DNA from: Mesorhizobium loti
Lineage (GTDB): Bacteria > Pseudomonadota > Alphaproteobacteria > Rhizobiales > Rhizobiaceae
NCBI RefSeq assembly: GCF_003148495.1
Contig: NZ_QGGH01000001.1
Coordinates: 248,986 to 312,985 of the forward strand
DNA: 64,000 nt
Direction of reading: 5' to 3'
The notes beneath the pieces were generated by a model. That model was not told the origin of the DNA. It ran no database searches and saw nothing but the letters and a program-made list of their open reading frames with translations. How positions within the stretch are numbered: position 1 is the stretch's first letter; each line of letters starts with the position of its first letter. Of the stretch, positions 27,044 through 36,741 are shown one piece after another. A program made the position numbers and the translations under genes.

Positions 27044-27901
27044 TCATTGCTGATCCACGATTGGTTCGAGCTTCAGCGCGCCGCGCCGGATCTCGAACAG
27101 CATGATGCCGGTGGCAACGGCCAGATTGAGCGAATCGGCGCGGCCAGCTTGCGGAATCCTGAGCAGCCTGTCGCAACTCGCCGCCAGGCTTTCGGGCAGG
27201 CCCTGCTGCTCGTTGCCCATCATCAGCAGCACGGGCCCGCGGGAAAAATCGACCGAGCGATAGTCGACGGCGCCTTTCAGGTGGGTGCCGGCGACCAGGC
27301 CAGAAAACCCGCCTCGCCAGGCAAGGAAAGCCTCGGTCGTCGCCTTGGCCACCGGTACGGCAAAGATCGAACCCATGGTGGCGCGCACCGTCTCCACCGA
27401 AAAAGGATCGGTGGTGTCACCGACCAGGATAACGCCCTTGGCGCCGACGGCATCGATGGTGCGGATGACGGTGCCGAGATTGCCGGGATCGCGCACCCGG
27501 TCGAGCGCCACCCAGACGTCGCCATTGTCAGCGCGGACATCCTTCAAGGCCAGGAACTTTTGCGAAAAGACGCCGACCACCATTTGCGGATTGTCGCGGC
27601 GGGTGATGGCGACCAGCACCTTTTCCGACACTTCCAGCACCATGCCGCCGGCGGCAACCGTGCGTGCGGCGACCTTCTCCACTGCCGCGTTGCCCCGCCC
27701 GGCCTTGGCGAAAACCAATGTCCTGATCTGCCAGCCGAGATCGAGCGCATCGATGACCAGCTTCAGTCCCTCGGCCATGAAGGCGTTCTGCTGGTCGCGG
27801 AATTTCTTCTGCGCGAGCGCCTTGATGTCCTTGACCAGCGGATTGGCGAGGCTGGTGACTTCCTTCACCTGCCCAGGTGCGCCTGCGTGCCGCTCGTTCA
27901 T
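27044..27901 (-). CDS. TrmH/SpoU family RNA 2'-O-methyltransferase
   Basis: 285 residues. A substrate-binding N-terminal domain of about 110 residues precedes the trefoil-knot SPOUT domain. Motifs: DRVRDPGNLGTVIRT (motif 1), MGNEQQGLP (motif 2) and SLNLAVATGIMLFEIRR (motif 3). It would methylate ribose 2'-OH in rRNA or tRNA with SAM, as a dimer. The target nucleotide is not predictable. It lies in a minus-strand run with the upstream rRNA methyltransferase (17 bp gap) and lspA. Confidence 0.92.
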   Translation of the reverse strand: MNERHAGAPGQVKEVTSLANPLVKDIKALAQKKFRDQQNAFMAEGLKLVIDALDLGWQIRTLVFAKAGRGNAAVEKVAARTVAAGGMVLEVSEKVLVAITRRDNPQMVVGVFSQKFLALKDVRADNGDVWVALDRVRDPGNLGTVIRTIDAVGAKGVILVGDTTDPFSVETVRATMGSIFAVPVAKATTEAFLAWRGGFSGLVAGTHLKGAVDYRSVDFSRGPVLLMMGNEQQGLPESLAASCDRLLRIPQAGRADSLNLAVATGIMLFEIRRGALKLEPIVDQQ

Positions 27902-27918
27902 TCAGGACTCCCGGGCAT

Positions 27919-29067
27919 TCAGGCCACCCAACGCGAAAACAATGAGGTCGAAAGCGCCCGGCCGGCGGACTTTTCGCGGATGATCAGCTCACCCGATTCG
28001 ATCTTGCCGCCCATGCCGGCAAAGGTGTCGCGCATCAAGGCATGGATGGCGAAGAAGGAGGCGCGGATCGAATAGGCGGTCAGCACCACGGCAAGTGGCT
28101 TCGGCGTCAGGATCGCGCGGCAAAGGTCGGTCAGATCAGGCAGGTCCTCGAACAATTGCCAGACCTCGCCCTTGGGGCCGCGGCCATAGGCCGGCGGGTC
28201 GAACAGGATGATGTCATAATGGCTGCCGCGGCGCTCCTCGCGCTCGGCGAATTTCACCGCGTCGTCGACGATCCAGCGGATCGGCTTGCTGCCGAGGCCA
28301 GCCATTTCCTGGTTTTCACGGGCCCAGCCGATCGCTTTCTTGGAGGCATCGACATGGGTGACCTCGGCGCCGGCGCGGGCCGCCACCAACGAGGCAAGAC
28401 CGGTATAGCCGAACAGGTTCAGCACCTTGACCGGCCGCTTCGCCGCCGCGATCAGCCCGGCCATATGGTCCCAATGCGAGGCCTGCTCGGGAAAGACGCC
28501 AACATGGCGAAACGAGGTGAAACGGCCGAGATAGTCGATGCCGTCATGCTTCATCGGCCAGGTCTCGCCGAGCGGCACCTTGGGGAAACGCCAGCGGCCG
28601 ATACCTTCCTCGTCGGTGTCGCCGGTGAAGATGGCGTCGGCGCGCTCCCAATCCTTTGCCGGCAAGGCCTTTTGCCAGATCGCCTGGCCCTCGGGCCGCA
28701 CGATCCGGTAAGGGCCGTATTGTTCGAGCTTCTGCCCGTCGCCGCTGTCGAGCAGCGCATAATCGGCATTGGGCGCCACTTCCAGGATCACAGGAAGCTG
28801 CTCGCTGGGCAGGGCGCCTTCGCGGCGGGCCAGGATGCGCGGCACCGATTTCGGTTCGGAACGATCGTCCACCTTCGCCTCATGCCGCTCGCGCGGTTGC
28901 GCGTCCGGTCTGGCGGGAACGGGTCCGGTGCGCGGACGTGACGCGTCCGCCGCACCCTTTGCGGATGGATGCGGACGGTTGTCGCGGCGTTTGTCGCGAA
29001 AAGACTTCAAGCGGGGGCAACTCCGAGCGGCGTGGCCGCTTTTGACATAGGGCAACCGGCTTCGCAA
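27919..29067 (-). CDS. Class I SAM-dependent (rRNA cytosine) methyltransferase, RlmI-like
   Basis: 382 residues from a TTG at 29067; the first 70 are basic, Arg/Pro-rich and possibly not translated, so the real start is uncertain. The catalytic part has VLNLFGYTGLASLVAARAGAEVTHVD (motif I, in part), DPPAYGRGPKG (motif IV) and an ending typical of the family. Members methylate cytosine C5 in 23S rRNA. It opens the run with the TrmH gene, lspA and acuI. Divergent from the YafY regulator. Confidence 0.83.
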   Translation of the reverse strand: MRSRLPYVKSGHAARSCPRLKSFRDKRRDNRPHPSAKGAADASRPRTGPVPARPDAQPRERHEAKVDDRSEPKSVPRILARREGALPSEQLPVILEVAPNADYALLDSGDGQKLEQYGPYRIVRPEGQAIWQKALPAKDWERADAIFTGDTDEEGIGRWRFPKVPLGETWPMKHDGIDYLGRFTSFRHVGVFPEQASHWDHMAGLIAAAKRPVKVLNLFGYTGLASLVAARAGAEVTHVDASKKAIGWARENQEMAGLGSKPIRWIVDDAVKFAEREERRGSHYDIILFDPPAYGRGPKGEVWQLFEDLPDLTDLCRAILTPKPLAVVLTAYSIRASFFAIHALMRDTFAGMGGKIESGELIIREKSAGRALSTSLFSRWVA

Positions 29068-29146
29068 CCAAGTCCGACATGTAGGCCTTCCCGGTTTATG
29101 TCGGCGGGCGATGGACCAATGTCAAAGAAACAGGCAAATCTGCTGG

Positions 29147-29836
29147 ATGTCCCGCTCCGAACGCCTGCTCGACCTCATCCAATGCCTGCGCCGGCATCGC
29201 CGGCCGGTGAGCGGGCACACGCTTGCCGACGAGATGGGCGTTTCGATCCGCACGCTCTATCGCGACATCGCCACGCTGCAGGGGCAAGGCGCGCCGATCG
29301 AGGGCGAGGCGGGGCTGGGTTATGTGCTCAAGCCCGGCTTCATGCTGCCGCCGCTGATGTTCAGCGACGAGGAGATCGAAGCCATCGTGCTCGGCTCGCG
29401 CTGGGTCGCCAAGCAGCCGGACCAGCGCCTCTCGGCCGCCGCCGCGAACGCGCTGGCCAAGATCGCCGCCGTGCTGCCGGACGATCTGCGCGAGGATCTC
29501 GACGCGAGCACACTGCTGGTCGGGCCTCCCGCCGCGGCCATCGAGGGCATCGATCTTGGTCTCGTGCGGCAGGCCATCCGCAACGAACGCAAGCTCGGCT
29601 TTCTCTACCGCGACGCCGGCGGCGCCGCGTCCGAACGTGTGGTCTGGCCGTTCGCGCTGAGCTTCTTCGACAAGGTGCGGGTGGTGGTGGCGTGGTGTGA
29701 GCTGCGGCAGGATTTCCGCCATTTTCGCGCCGATCGGATCGCCGAGCTCCAAGCGACAGACACGCGCTATCCGCGTCGTCGCCAGGCGCTGCTCAAGGAA
29801 TGGCGGGCGACGCTCGACAAGCCGCGTGGGTCGTGA
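29147..29836 (+). CDS. YafY family transcriptional regulator (HTH-11 and WYL domain)
   Basis: 229 residues from the ATG at 29147. A DeoR-like winged helix-turn-helix covers residues about 5-60 (SERLLDLIQCLRR, MGVSIRTLYRDIATL). A WYL-type ligand domain follows, with LGFLYRDAGG and VVWPFALSFF. Such regulators sense nucleotides or metabolites and repress nearby genes. It is followed by VOC and EVE proteins on the same strand. Divergent from the rRNA methyltransferase. Confidence 0.9.
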   Translation: MSRSERLLDLIQCLRRHRRPVSGHTLADEMGVSIRTLYRDIATLQGQGAPIEGEAGLGYVLKPGFMLPPLMFSDEEIEAIVLGSRWVAKQPDQRLSAAAANALAKIAAVLPDDLREDLDASTLLVGPPAAAIEGIDLGLVRQAIRNERKLGFLYRDAGGAASERVVWPFALSFFDKVRVVVAWCELRQDFRHFRADRIAELQATDTRYPRRRQALLKEWRATLDKPRGS

Positions 29837-29910
29837 TTGCTACTGCCAGAATCTGACAGTATCCTATCCTATGGTCGCCAAGTCGAAACACTGAACCTTG
29901 GAGAGCAGAC

Positions 29911-30306
29911 ATGACCGCCCCGAATTTCGTCATCCTCTACGTCGACCAGCCGCAGCAGAGCGGTGCCTTCTACAGCGCGCTGCTCGGCCGTGAGCCGGTC
30001 GAAAGTTCGCCGACCTTCGTGCTGTTCGTTCTCGACAACGGCTTCAAGCTCGGCCTCTGGTCGCGTCACACGGTCGAGCCGGCGGCTGCGGCGGCAGGTG
30101 GCGGCGCCGAAATCGTCTTTGCGCTGGATACGCCCGATGCGGTCGATGCCACCCATGCGGATTGGTCCGGGCGCGGGCTGAAGATCCTGCAGACGCCGAC
30201 CGACATGGATTTCGGCCGCACTTTTGTCGCGCTCGATCCAGACAATCATCGCCTGCGCATCTACTGGCTGTCCGACGGCGAACAAGCCAATGGGGAACAG
30301 AAATGA
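29911..30306 (+). CDS. VOC family protein (glyoxalase/bleomycin-resistance fold)
   Basis: 131 residues beginning with the ATG at 29911. The fold has paired beta-alpha-beta-beta-beta units: [17 protein letters not shown] near residue 12 and [15 protein letters not shown] near the end. VOC proteins bind a divalent metal and catalyse isomerisations or bind toxic small molecules; the metal ligands are not fully recognisable here. It follows the YafY regulator by 74 bp and overlaps the next gene in ATGA style. Confidence 0.88.
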   Translation: MTAPNFVILYVDQPQQSGAFYSALLGREPVESSPTFVLFVLDNGFKLGLWSRHTVEPAAAAAGGGAEIVFALDTPDAVDATHADWSGRGLKILQTPTDMDFGRTFVALDPDNHRLRIYWLSDGEQANGEQK

Positions 30307-30740
30307 GTGCACACTGGATCGCAGTGGCGTCGGCCGAGCACGTCCGGCGCGGCCGTCAGGGCGGCTTCATGCAGGTCAACCACGGCAAGGCGGCACCACT
30401 GCGTCGCGTCAAGCCTGGCGATGGCATCATCTATTATTCGGCGACCACCATTTTGGGCGAGAAAGACGGACTGCAGGCCTTCACGGCGATCGGCACGGTG
30501 CGGGAAGGCGAACCCTGTCAGGGTGATATGGGTGGCGGCTTCACGCCGTTTCGCCGCGATGTCGAGTGGGCGAAGGCCGAGGAAACGCCGATCAAGCCGC
30601 TGCTCGACAGGCTGCACTTCACCGCCGGCAAGTCGAACTGGGGCTATCAGCTTCGCTTTGGCCTTTTCGAAATCGGGGATCACGATTTTCGTGCGATCGC
30701 CGAGGCGATGGGCGCCAAAATGGGCGCAACAGCAAACTAG
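30303..30740 (+). CDS. EVE domain-containing protein
   Basis: 145 residues. The ATG overlaps the VOC stop. The PUA-like EVE fold is recognisable: [14 protein letters not shown] at the N-terminus, a [13 protein letters not shown] central strand, and [20 protein letters not shown] near the end (in part). EVE domains bind modified bases in DNA or RNA and are often linked with defence or nucleic-acid modification. The YafY-VOC-EVE order suggests one functional unit, possibly a stress response. The gene ends 4 bp inside the convergent ornithine-cyclodeaminase-like gene. Confidence 0.87.
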   Translation: MSAHWIAVASAEHVRRGRQGGFMQVNHGKAAPLRRVKPGDGIIYYSATTILGEKDGLQAFTAIGTVREGEPCQGDMGGGFTPFRRDVEWAKAEETPIKPLLDRLHFTAGKSNWGYQLRFGLFEIGDHDFRAIAEAMGAKMGATAN

Positions 30741-31702
30741 GCCGTGCGCGCCTTATAGACGGCAATGCCGGCGGCAAGGTCCTCGAGCGCTGCGCCGACC
30801 GACTTGAACAGCGTAATCTCAGCGGCGCTCTCGCGGCCCTTCTTCTGGCCGCGCGCCAATTCGTGCAGATCGGCAACGATGGCTTCCGGCTTCAGCACGC
30901 CGGAGGCCAGTGGCTGGACGATGTCGCCAGCCTCCTTGGTGGCGCCGGCGCGGGTGTCGACATAGACGCGGGCGAGCCTGATCGCGTCGTCATCGCTTTC
31001 GCGCATCGTCGGCGTAAAGCCGCCGACCAGATCGACATGGGTTCCCGGCCGCAACAATGCGCCCTTGATCAGCGGCGTCGTCGTGATCGTCGCCGAGGAG
31101 ACGATGTCGGCCCGCCCAAGCTCGGCATCGAGATCACTTGCCGCGCTGGCAGCGAAGCCTTCGGTGCGCAGATCGGCGGCGACCTTCTCGGCATTGGCCG
31201 GGGTGCGGTTCCAGATGCGGATGGTCCTGATCGGCCGCATGGCTGAGTGCGCCTTGGCGAGGAAGGGTGACAGCGCGCCGGCGCCGACCACAAGCAGCCG
31301 CGAGGCATCGTCGCGGGCGAGATAGGAGGCCGCGAGCGCCGAAGCGCAGGCCGTGCGCCACTGGGTCAGCCGCTGGCCGTCGATCAAGGCCTCGGGTTCG
31401 CCGGTGGCGCCATTGAGCAGGAGGTAGAGCCCCATCACCGCGGGCTTGCCGATGGCGTTGTTGTCGGGAGAGACGGTGACGATCTTGACACCGACGTGAC
31501 CACCAGCCGACGTGCCGGCTGCGTTGAGGTCGGTCCAGGCCGGCATCAAAAGCAGGGTGGAGGCCGCACCATCGGGCCGCTCGATCGTATGATGGTGCCT
31601 GACCGGCTGCACCGCTCCGTCGCGAAACGCCGTGCGCAGCGTCTCGACCAGTCCGGGAAAGGTCAGCGCATGGTCGACCTCTGCGGCCGAAATGGTCAGC
31701 AT
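30737..31702 (-). CDS. Ornithine cyclodeaminase/mu-crystallin family protein
   Basis: 321 residues from the ATG at 31702. The N-terminal substrate domain is followed by an NAD-binding domain with [12 protein letters not shown] near residue 125 and the IWNRT strand end. [21 protein letters not shown] (in part) is the family signature. Members convert ornithine to proline or reduce cyclic imines, or make opine-type amino acids; only the general class is safe here. The final residues overlap the EVE gene by 4 bp, convergent. Confidence 0.86.
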   Translation of the reverse strand: MLTISAAEVDHALTFPGLVETLRTAFRDGAVQPVRHHHTIERPDGAASTLLLMPAWTDLNAAGTSAGGHVGVKIVTVSPDNNAIGKPAVMGLYLLLNGATGEPEALIDGQRLTQWRTACASALAASYLARDDASRLLVVGAGALSPFLAKAHSAMRPIRTIRIWNRTPANAEKVAADLRTEGFAASAASDLDAELGRADIVSSATITTTPLIKGALLRPGTHVDLVGGFTPTMRESDDDAIRLARVYVDTRAGATKEAGDIVQPLASGVLKPEAIVADLHELARGQKKGRESAAEITLFKSVGAALEDLAAGIAVYKARTA

Positions 31703-31739
31703 GAAAAACTCCGTGGGGACAAAGCCGCCGACCGGCGGT

Positions 31740-32108
31740 TCAAGTGGTCGGCTTCGGCAATGCCGATCCTTGGGCGGACCTTTGGGTCGACCCCTGGGCC
31801 GGGCTTTGCGGTGCCGCCGGCGCACGGCTGACCGCCTGGCGCAGGTTCTCGGCCTCGACGCCGCGCTGGCGCGCCAGCTTGCGGTAGCGGCCCTGCTTGA
31901 CCCAGGTTGCCAGGCTGCCGACGATCATGCCGATGGCGAGCGCCAGGAACAGGAAGATGAACAGCGGCAAAGTCAGCGTCAGCTTCGGATTGCCAGGGTT
32001 GAACGGATCCAGCGTGAAGGCGACCAGTTCGCGGTTGGCAACGGCGAGTGCGATCAGGATGATCGCCAACGGCACGAAGATCACGATGAGAATGAAGCGA
32101 TTGAACAT
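31740..32108 (-). CDS. LapA-like inner-membrane protein (DUF1049)
   Basis: 122 residues. Two hydrophobic segments (about 5-25 and 45-68) with ALAVANRELVAFTLDPF between them match the LapA/DUF1049 domain; a short basic cytoplasmic region and a Pro/Ser/Gln-rich tail follow. In E. coli LapA works with LapB in controlling LPS synthesis; this version is related, but no LapB is next to it. It sits directly downstream of ihfB on the same strand, as in other alphaproteobacteria. Confidence 0.83.
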   Translation of the reverse strand: MFNRFILIVIFVPLAIILIALAVANRELVAFTLDPFNPGNPKLTLTLPLFIFLFLALAIGMIVGSLATWVKQGRYRKLARQRGVEAENLRQAVSRAPAAPQSPAQGSTQRSAQGSALPKPTT

Positions 32109-32162
32109 GATGTTTTCCGTCGGAAGCTGGCCTGTCCGGAAGGCCGTCTGGCGCTGACGCGC

Positions 32163-32447
32163 CTACTTGCCGCCGTTCAGCCTTTCACGCAATTCCTTGC
32201 CGGTCTTGAAGAACGGCACCCATTTCTCCTCGACCTCGACGGATTCGCCGGTGCGCGGATTGCGGCCGGTGCGGGCGGGACGGTTTTTCACCGAAAAAGC
32301 GCCGAAGCCACGCAGTTCGACCCGGTTGCCCTCGGCAAGGGCGTCGGTGATTTCATCGAAGATCGCGCCGACGATGTTTTCGACGTCGCGCAGGAAAAGA
32401 TGCGGATTGCGCGTGGCAATAATCTGCACAAGTTCGGACTTGATCAT
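32163..32447 (-). CDS. ihfB: Integration host factor subunit beta
   Basis: 94 residues, the usual length. The HU/IHF fold shows [10 protein letters not shown] at the start, [31 protein letters not shown] beta arms (given in part) with the Pro that inserts into DNA, and [17 protein letters not shown] at the end. With IhfA it bends DNA at specific sites and supports sigma-54 promoters, including those read by the RpoN encoded 4 kb away. Gene order sppA-ihfB-lapA is common in alphaproteobacteria. Confidence 0.95.
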   Translation of the reverse strand: MIKSELVQIIATRNPHLFLRDVENIVGAIFDEITDALAEGNRVELRGFGAFSVKNRPARTGRNPRTGESVEVEEKWVPFFKTGKELRERLNGGK

Positions 32448-32529
32448 GAGACGGGTCCCCGTGAAAGCAGTGCGGTCAAAATTATGAGGATGATTTTATT
32501 TGCTTTTTTCACTTGCCCCAAACGGCAGC

Positions 32530-33486
32530 TCAAGGGTGCCAGACGGAAACGAGACCGTCAAGAAACAAGCGGTCGGCACCGAGTTCATGGATGATGTCGC
32601 CGCTGTAGGCCGGCAGGCCGAGCGCACTGCCGATCGTTTGCGCCATCGCTTTGGAGAACAGGAAGCCGCCGCCCCGTTCAGTGTCCTTCCATTCGACGAC
32701 CTTGAGTTTGGCATCGACGCCCTTGGTCGCCAGCCAGTCGACCGCTTCGGTCTCGCCGCCGACGGCGTCGATCAGTCCGTTGGCGACACCCTGGCGACCG
32801 GTGAAGATCGAGCCGTCGGCAAGCGCCAGCGCTTGCTCGCGGGTCATCTTGCGGCGTTCGGCAACGATGCCGACGAACCAGTCGTAGCTGTCGAGGATAA
32901 GCTTGCGGACCATAGCGCGCTCGTCGTCATTGGTCGGCTTGAAGGGAGAGGGTGCGGCCTTCAGTGGCGAGGATTTCACTTCCTCCAGCTTGACGCCGAG
33001 CTTGTCCATCAGGCCGCTGACGTCGGGATACTGGATCAGCACGCCGATTGAGCCGACGATCGAGGTCTTGCGTGCGACGATGTGATCGGCGGCACTGGCG
33101 ATCATATAGCCCGCCGATGCGGCTAGCGTGCCGACTTCCGCCACCACCGGCTTGTCGGCAGCCAGCTTGCGCACCTCTTCGTAGATCGATTCACCGCCGA
33201 CCGTGGTGCCCCCAGGCGAATCGATCGACAGGATCACGGCTTTCACCTTCGACGACAGGCGGATGGTTTCCAGCCGCTTGATCAGTTCCTCGTCCTCGGT
33301 GATCGTGCCTTCGATCTTGACCTTGGCGATATGGTCGACCGTCGAGCCGCCGAAATCGCCGTTGTAGAACCAGGCTGAAAGCGCAATCACCCCAAGGGCA
33401 ACGATGCCGATGGCGACGACGCGCCAGAATGTCAGCTTGCGCCGCAAACGGCGGCGGTCGATCAGGTCGTCGGCTCTCAGTGCCAT
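32530..33486 (-). CDS. sppA: Signal peptide peptidase SppA (S49 serine peptidase)
   Basis: 318 residues with a single N-terminal membrane segment (about 22-42). The peptidase region has LSIDSPGGTTVGGESIY, TLAASAGYMIASAADHI with the likely nucleophile Ser, and SIVGSIGVLIQYPDV. This is the short form of SppA, about half the size of the E. coli enzyme, and works as an oligomer. It degrades signal peptides left in the inner membrane. It is 82 bp upstream of ihfB on the same strand. Confidence 0.92.
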   Translation of the reverse strand: MALRADDLIDRRRLRRKLTFWRVVAIGIVALGVIALSAWFYNGDFGGSTVDHIAKVKIEGTITEDEELIKRLETIRLSSKVKAVILSIDSPGGTTVGGESIYEEVRKLAADKPVVAEVGTLAASAGYMIASAADHIVARKTSIVGSIGVLIQYPDVSGLMDKLGVKLEEVKSSPLKAAPSPFKPTNDDERAMVRKLILDSYDWFVGIVAERRKMTREQALALADGSIFTGRQGVANGLIDAVGGETEAVDWLATKGVDAKLKVVEWKDTERGGGFLFSKAMAQTIGSALGLPAYSGDIIHELGADRLFLDGLVSVWHP

Positions 33487-33647
33487 GGTCAGCCTTTCAG
33501 TCGGCGGGAGGAGACGCTTTTAGACCATGATCCTCCCATCTGGAAGCAGTTCTCTTTCCCGGCAGTGTTTGAAATTTGCGGAAACGCCCGATTCTTGGCC
33601 GAGTTGTGCAAACGCCCTATATATCGGCAAAAGGCATAGGAGACGTC

Positions 33648-33842
33648 ATGATCGCCAAACACACAACCGCCGAAGATATGGCTCGAACTGTAGGCGTCGA
33701 CCCGAACACATTCCGCGAAGCGTTGCGTAACGCGAAGCACCCTCGGAAACGCAACACTGATTGGGAAGTGAAAATTGGCAGCCCATCGTATTCGGGAATG
33801 CGCACCGTTCTGGTTGGTCTCATACAGCGGAAGGTGGCCTGA
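33648..33842 (+). CDS. Small hypothetical protein, DNA-binding-like, 64 aa
   Basis: The ATG at 33648 follows ATAGGAGAC at suitable spacing. The first half (AEDMARTVGVDPNTFREALR) has the look of a helix-turn-helix, with a basic stretch and a short C-terminal strand after it. I do not recognise the family. It stands alone, divergent from sppA, with AT-rich sequence (CTATATAT) before it that could be a promoter. Possibly a leftover of a mobile element. Confidence 0.55.
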   Translation: MIAKHTTAEDMARTVGVDPNTFREALRNAKHPRKRNTDWEVKIGSPSYSGMRTVLVGLIQRKVA

Positions 33843-34314
33843 CGCTGACCGGATCCAAGGCCAGAAAGCGCCCCGCCGACGTGATCGGCAACGCCGTTTG
33901 GCACCATGCGCCTTGCCAACATCAAGTCGCCGGCCAACGCGCTTGTCTGGTTTCAAATTTCAAACTGAGACACTACCTCCTTCCCACACGATGGGACAAT
34001 CGGCGCGGATGGTCGAGATAGCCATGCCGCATACACGATCGACCGGGCCGGCCAGGCGGGCATCCGACATCTCCCCTCACGTATTTGCGCAGTCACCGCG
34101 AGGTCGGGCGGCGAGACAGACAGCCGATAAATTTTACCCCGCGTGTCTGTTTCTGCTATGAAGAACGGGCAGTTGTGCGGATCTGGGTTTCATCTGTACA
34201 AATGCGGCTGTCACATTTTTGCAGTTTTCCTGGGCTTGTGCTTGCTTGAAGGCGCCGGCGTCCCACCTATAGGCGGTGCTCCCGGGTGGGCAGGGGTTTA
34301 GAAGAAAGCAGTGA
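33843..34314. other. 472-bp gap before lptC, no gene recognised
   Basis: No convincing ORF or RNA gene. The last 150 bp are less GC-rich and probably hold the lpt promoter. Short inverted elements near 34255-34300 (GGCGCCGGCGTCCCACC...GGTGCTCCCGGG) may form a leader structure; I could not identify it. Confidence 0.4.
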
Positions 34315-35028
34315 ATGTTAGCGCGACCGAATGAACCGACCAGCGCCGAGATGGAGTTGGTCCCCCAGGCGGACGGCCGGACGCGTGGCGACGCGTTCGA
34401 CCGCGCGCAACGTCATTCGCGCCGTGTGCGCATTCTCAAGTTTGCCGTGCCACTGGCTGCGGCCCTGATCGCCATCGCTTTCCCGGTCTATTCCTATCTG
34501 GCCGCACCCGTCTCCGTGAAGGTTCAGGCGGAAGGCACCGCCTTTTCCAACGGCAAGCTGGTGATGGCCAATCCCAAGCTCAACGGTTTCACCAAGCAGA
34601 AACAGCCCTATTCGATGACGGCGTTGCGCGCCATTCAGGATGTCAGCACGCAAGGTATCATCGAACTGGAAGGCATCGACGCCAAGGTGCCGATCGCGCC
34701 CGACAATGTGGCGGCGGTCAAGGCCTCGCACGGCACCTACGATCGCGACGGCAATACGATGAACCTGACCAGCGACGTGACGATCACCACAACCGACGGC
34801 ATGCAGGCCAAGTTCAAATCGGTCTTCCTCGACATGGGCAAAGGCACTATGAAGACGGGAGATCCCGTCGATGTCAGCCGTGGCGGGTCGCGGATCACGG
34901 CGGATTCGATGTCGGTCCAGGACAATGGCAAGATTCTGGTCTTCGAGAACAAAGTGCGCGTCAACATCGATTCCGCCGCCTTGAAGACGGCAGAGGGAAA
35001 CAGCGGAGAAACCAATGCGGCTCAGTAG
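34315..35028 (+). CDS. lptC: LPS export ABC transporter periplasmic protein LptC
   Basis: 237 residues, ATG at 34315. A basic N-terminus leads into one membrane helix (about 43-62). The periplasmic part is a beta-jellyroll typical of LptC, with VKVQAEGTAFSNGKLVM and repeated Gly/Asp turns. LptC joins the LptB2FG transporter to the LptA bridge and passes LPS outward. It overlaps lptA by 14 bp. Rhizobial LptC proteins are longer than E. coli LptC (about 190), as seen here. Confidence 0.86.
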   Translation: MLARPNEPTSAEMELVPQADGRTRGDAFDRAQRHSRRVRILKFAVPLAAALIAIAFPVYSYLAAPVSVKVQAEGTAFSNGKLVMANPKLNGFTKQKQPYSMTALRAIQDVSTQGIIELEGIDAKVPIAPDNVAAVKASHGTYDRDGNTMNLTSDVTITTTDGMQAKFKSVFLDMGKGTMKTGDPVDVSRGGSRITADSMSVQDNGKILVFENKVRVNIDSAALKTAEGNSGETNAAQ

Positions 35029-35599
35029 TTCGACGCGGCTCGCGGCTGCAACTTCAGCGTTGCTGCTGCTCGGACTTGTGCCGTCATTGGCGCAGACCAC
35101 CAGCCAATCAGGCCTCAAACTGTCCGGCGACAAGCCGATCCAGATCGAGAGCGACAAGCTGGAGGTCCGCCAAGCCGACAGTGTCGCCATCTTCACGGGC
35201 AATGTCAGCGTCGTCCAGGGGCCGACATTGATGAAGGCCGGCAAGATGATGGTCTATTACGTCAAGGACCCCAACGCCGGCGCCAAGGGCGCGGAAGCAG
35301 CTGGCGCGGCAGCCATGACCGGCTCGGCCAACATCGATCACCTGGAGATTTCCGACAAGGTTTACATCAAGTCGGATGCGCAGGTCGCGACCGGCGATCA
35401 AGGCAGCTTCGATATGAAGAGCCAGGTGCTGGTGCTTTCGGGCAAAAAGGTCGTTCTGTCGCAGAACGACAACGTCTTGGTCGGCTGCAAGCTCGTCGTG
35501 CAGATGAAAACCGGGCTGGCCCAGGTTGATCCATGCGCTGGGCAACGCGTCCAGATGTCGATCACGCCGCCGCCGAAATCGGGAGCGACGAACCCCTGA
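35015..35599 (+). CDS. lptA: LPS transport periplasmic protein LptA
   Basis: 194 residues. A 26-residue signal peptide ends in LAQ. The OstA-like beta-jellyroll has GDKPIQIESDKLEVRQ, AIFTGNVSVVQG and VLVLSGKKVVLSQNDNVL. A low-complexity Ala/Gly insert near residue 95 is unusual but small. LptA oligomers form the periplasmic bridge for LPS. The gene overlaps lptC upstream by 14 bp, and its stop overlaps the lptB start (TGATG), so the three are translationally coupled. Confidence 0.9.
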   Translation: MRLSSSTRLAAATSALLLLGLVPSLAQTTSQSGLKLSGDKPIQIESDKLEVRQADSVAIFTGNVSVVQGPTLMKAGKMMVYYVKDPNAGAKGAEAAGAAAMTGSANIDHLEISDKVYIKSDAQVATGDQGSFDMKSQVLVLSGKKVVLSQNDNVLVGCKLVVQMKTGLAQVDPCAGQRVQMSITPPPKSGATNP

Positions 35600-36417
35600 T
35601 GGCCAGCCTGTCGTCGCTGACGGCGCGTCTTCCGGGACGGGCCGCCGGCAAGATTTCGGCGCCGGCCACGGTGACCGTCGATGCGGGAAAGTTCAAGGGA
35701 ACCCTGATCGCCAAGGGTTTGACCAAGAGCTACAAGGGCCGCAAGGTCGTCAGCGGTGTCACCATCGGCGTGCGTGCCGGCGAGGCCGTCGGATTGCTTG
35801 GCCCCAATGGCGCCGGCAAGACGACCTGTTTCTACATGGTTACCGGCCTGGTGCCGGTGGATGAAGGCACGATCGAGATCGACGGCTTCGATGTCACCTC
35901 GATGCCGATGTACCGTCGCGCACGCCTCGGTATCGGCTATCTGCCGCAGGAAGCGTCGATTTTCCGTGGCCTCAATGTCGAGCAGAATATCCGTGCCGTG
36001 CTGGAAGTGGTCGAAAAGGACCGCAAGGTGCGCGAGCGCAATCTCGACGAACTGCTCGAGGAATTCCACATCAGCCATCTTCGCAAGGCGCCATCCATGT
36101 CGCTTTCCGGCGGCGAGCGGCGACGCCTGGAAATCGCGCGTGCGCTGGCGACGCGTCCGGCCTACATGCTGCTCGACGAGCCTTTTGCCGGCATTGATCC
36201 GATCGCCGTCGCCGACATCCAGCAATTGGTGCGCCACTTGACGGCGCGGGGCATCGGCGTGCTCATCACCGATCACAATGTGCGCGAAACGCTTGGCCTG
36301 ATCGACCGCGCCTACATTATCCATGCCGGCCAGGTGTTGACCCATGGAAGGGCCGACGAAGTGGTGGCAAACCCGGATGTGCGGCGGCTTTACCTCGGCG
36401 AGGGTTTTACGCTCTGA
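35599..36417 (+). CDS. lptB: LPS export ABC transporter ATP-binding protein LptB
   Basis: 272 residues from the ATG at 35599; an earlier in-frame start at 35533 lies inside lptA. Walker A is GPNGAGKT near residue 84, the Q-loop is YLPQEASIF, the signature is LSGGERRR, Walker B is MLLDEPFAGID, and a switch His lies in ITDHNVRET. The first 35 residues are an extra low-complexity extension compared with E. coli LptB (241 residues). It powers LPS extraction from the inner membrane. A palindromic repeat and rpoN follow. Confidence 0.95.
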   Translation: MASLSSLTARLPGRAAGKISAPATVTVDAGKFKGTLIAKGLTKSYKGRKVVSGVTIGVRAGEAVGLLGPNGAGKTTCFYMVTGLVPVDEGTIEIDGFDVTSMPMYRRARLGIGYLPQEASIFRGLNVEQNIRAVLEVVEKDRKVRERNLDELLEEFHISHLRKAPSMSLSGGERRRLEIARALATRPAYMLLDEPFAGIDPIAVADIQQLVRHLTARGIGVLITDHNVRETLGLIDRAYIIHAGQVLTHGRADEVVANPDVRRLYLGEGFTL

Positions 36418-36469
36418 GCGGTTCGTCGTTTAACGGAAACGCCAAACCGCTCTGTCTTTTCGTCTTGAC

Positions 36470-36537
36470 GCAATTCCCAAGGGAAAGCGCTATGCGCTTT
36501 TCCCGGGAAAACCGTCTCTCACTTTTCCTGGAATTGC
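36470..36537. repeat. Palindromic repeat, GCAATTCC arms (copy 2, long form)
   Basis: Arms 36470-36477 and 36530-36537. A nested GGGAAAGCGC/GCGCTTTTCCC hairpin is added to the shared AAAACCG-CACTTTTCC core. It lies in the 324-bp gap between lptB and rpoN; the rest of that gap holds no gene and probably the rpoN promoter. Confidence 0.75.
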
Positions 36538-36741
36538 TCTGAGCGTGAAATTTGTTTCCTGACACGATTTTTGCGGTTCGCCCGGCTCTTTTTCCTCGAT
36601 TTTACTCCGAGATAACGCTCCGGTAAGCGGGTTTTGCTAGCAATTGCCTTGACAAGCAAAAGCTGGGCCAGTTTCTATGGCCGGCTGCAAAATTCTCTTC
36701 CGGAAGTCCGGATGCGTAGACGAGGCGTTTGAAACCGAACC

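Noticed and set aside
34140..34314. Possible small RNA before lptC
   Set aside because: Some inverted sequence but no match to a known RNA family that I can recognise.
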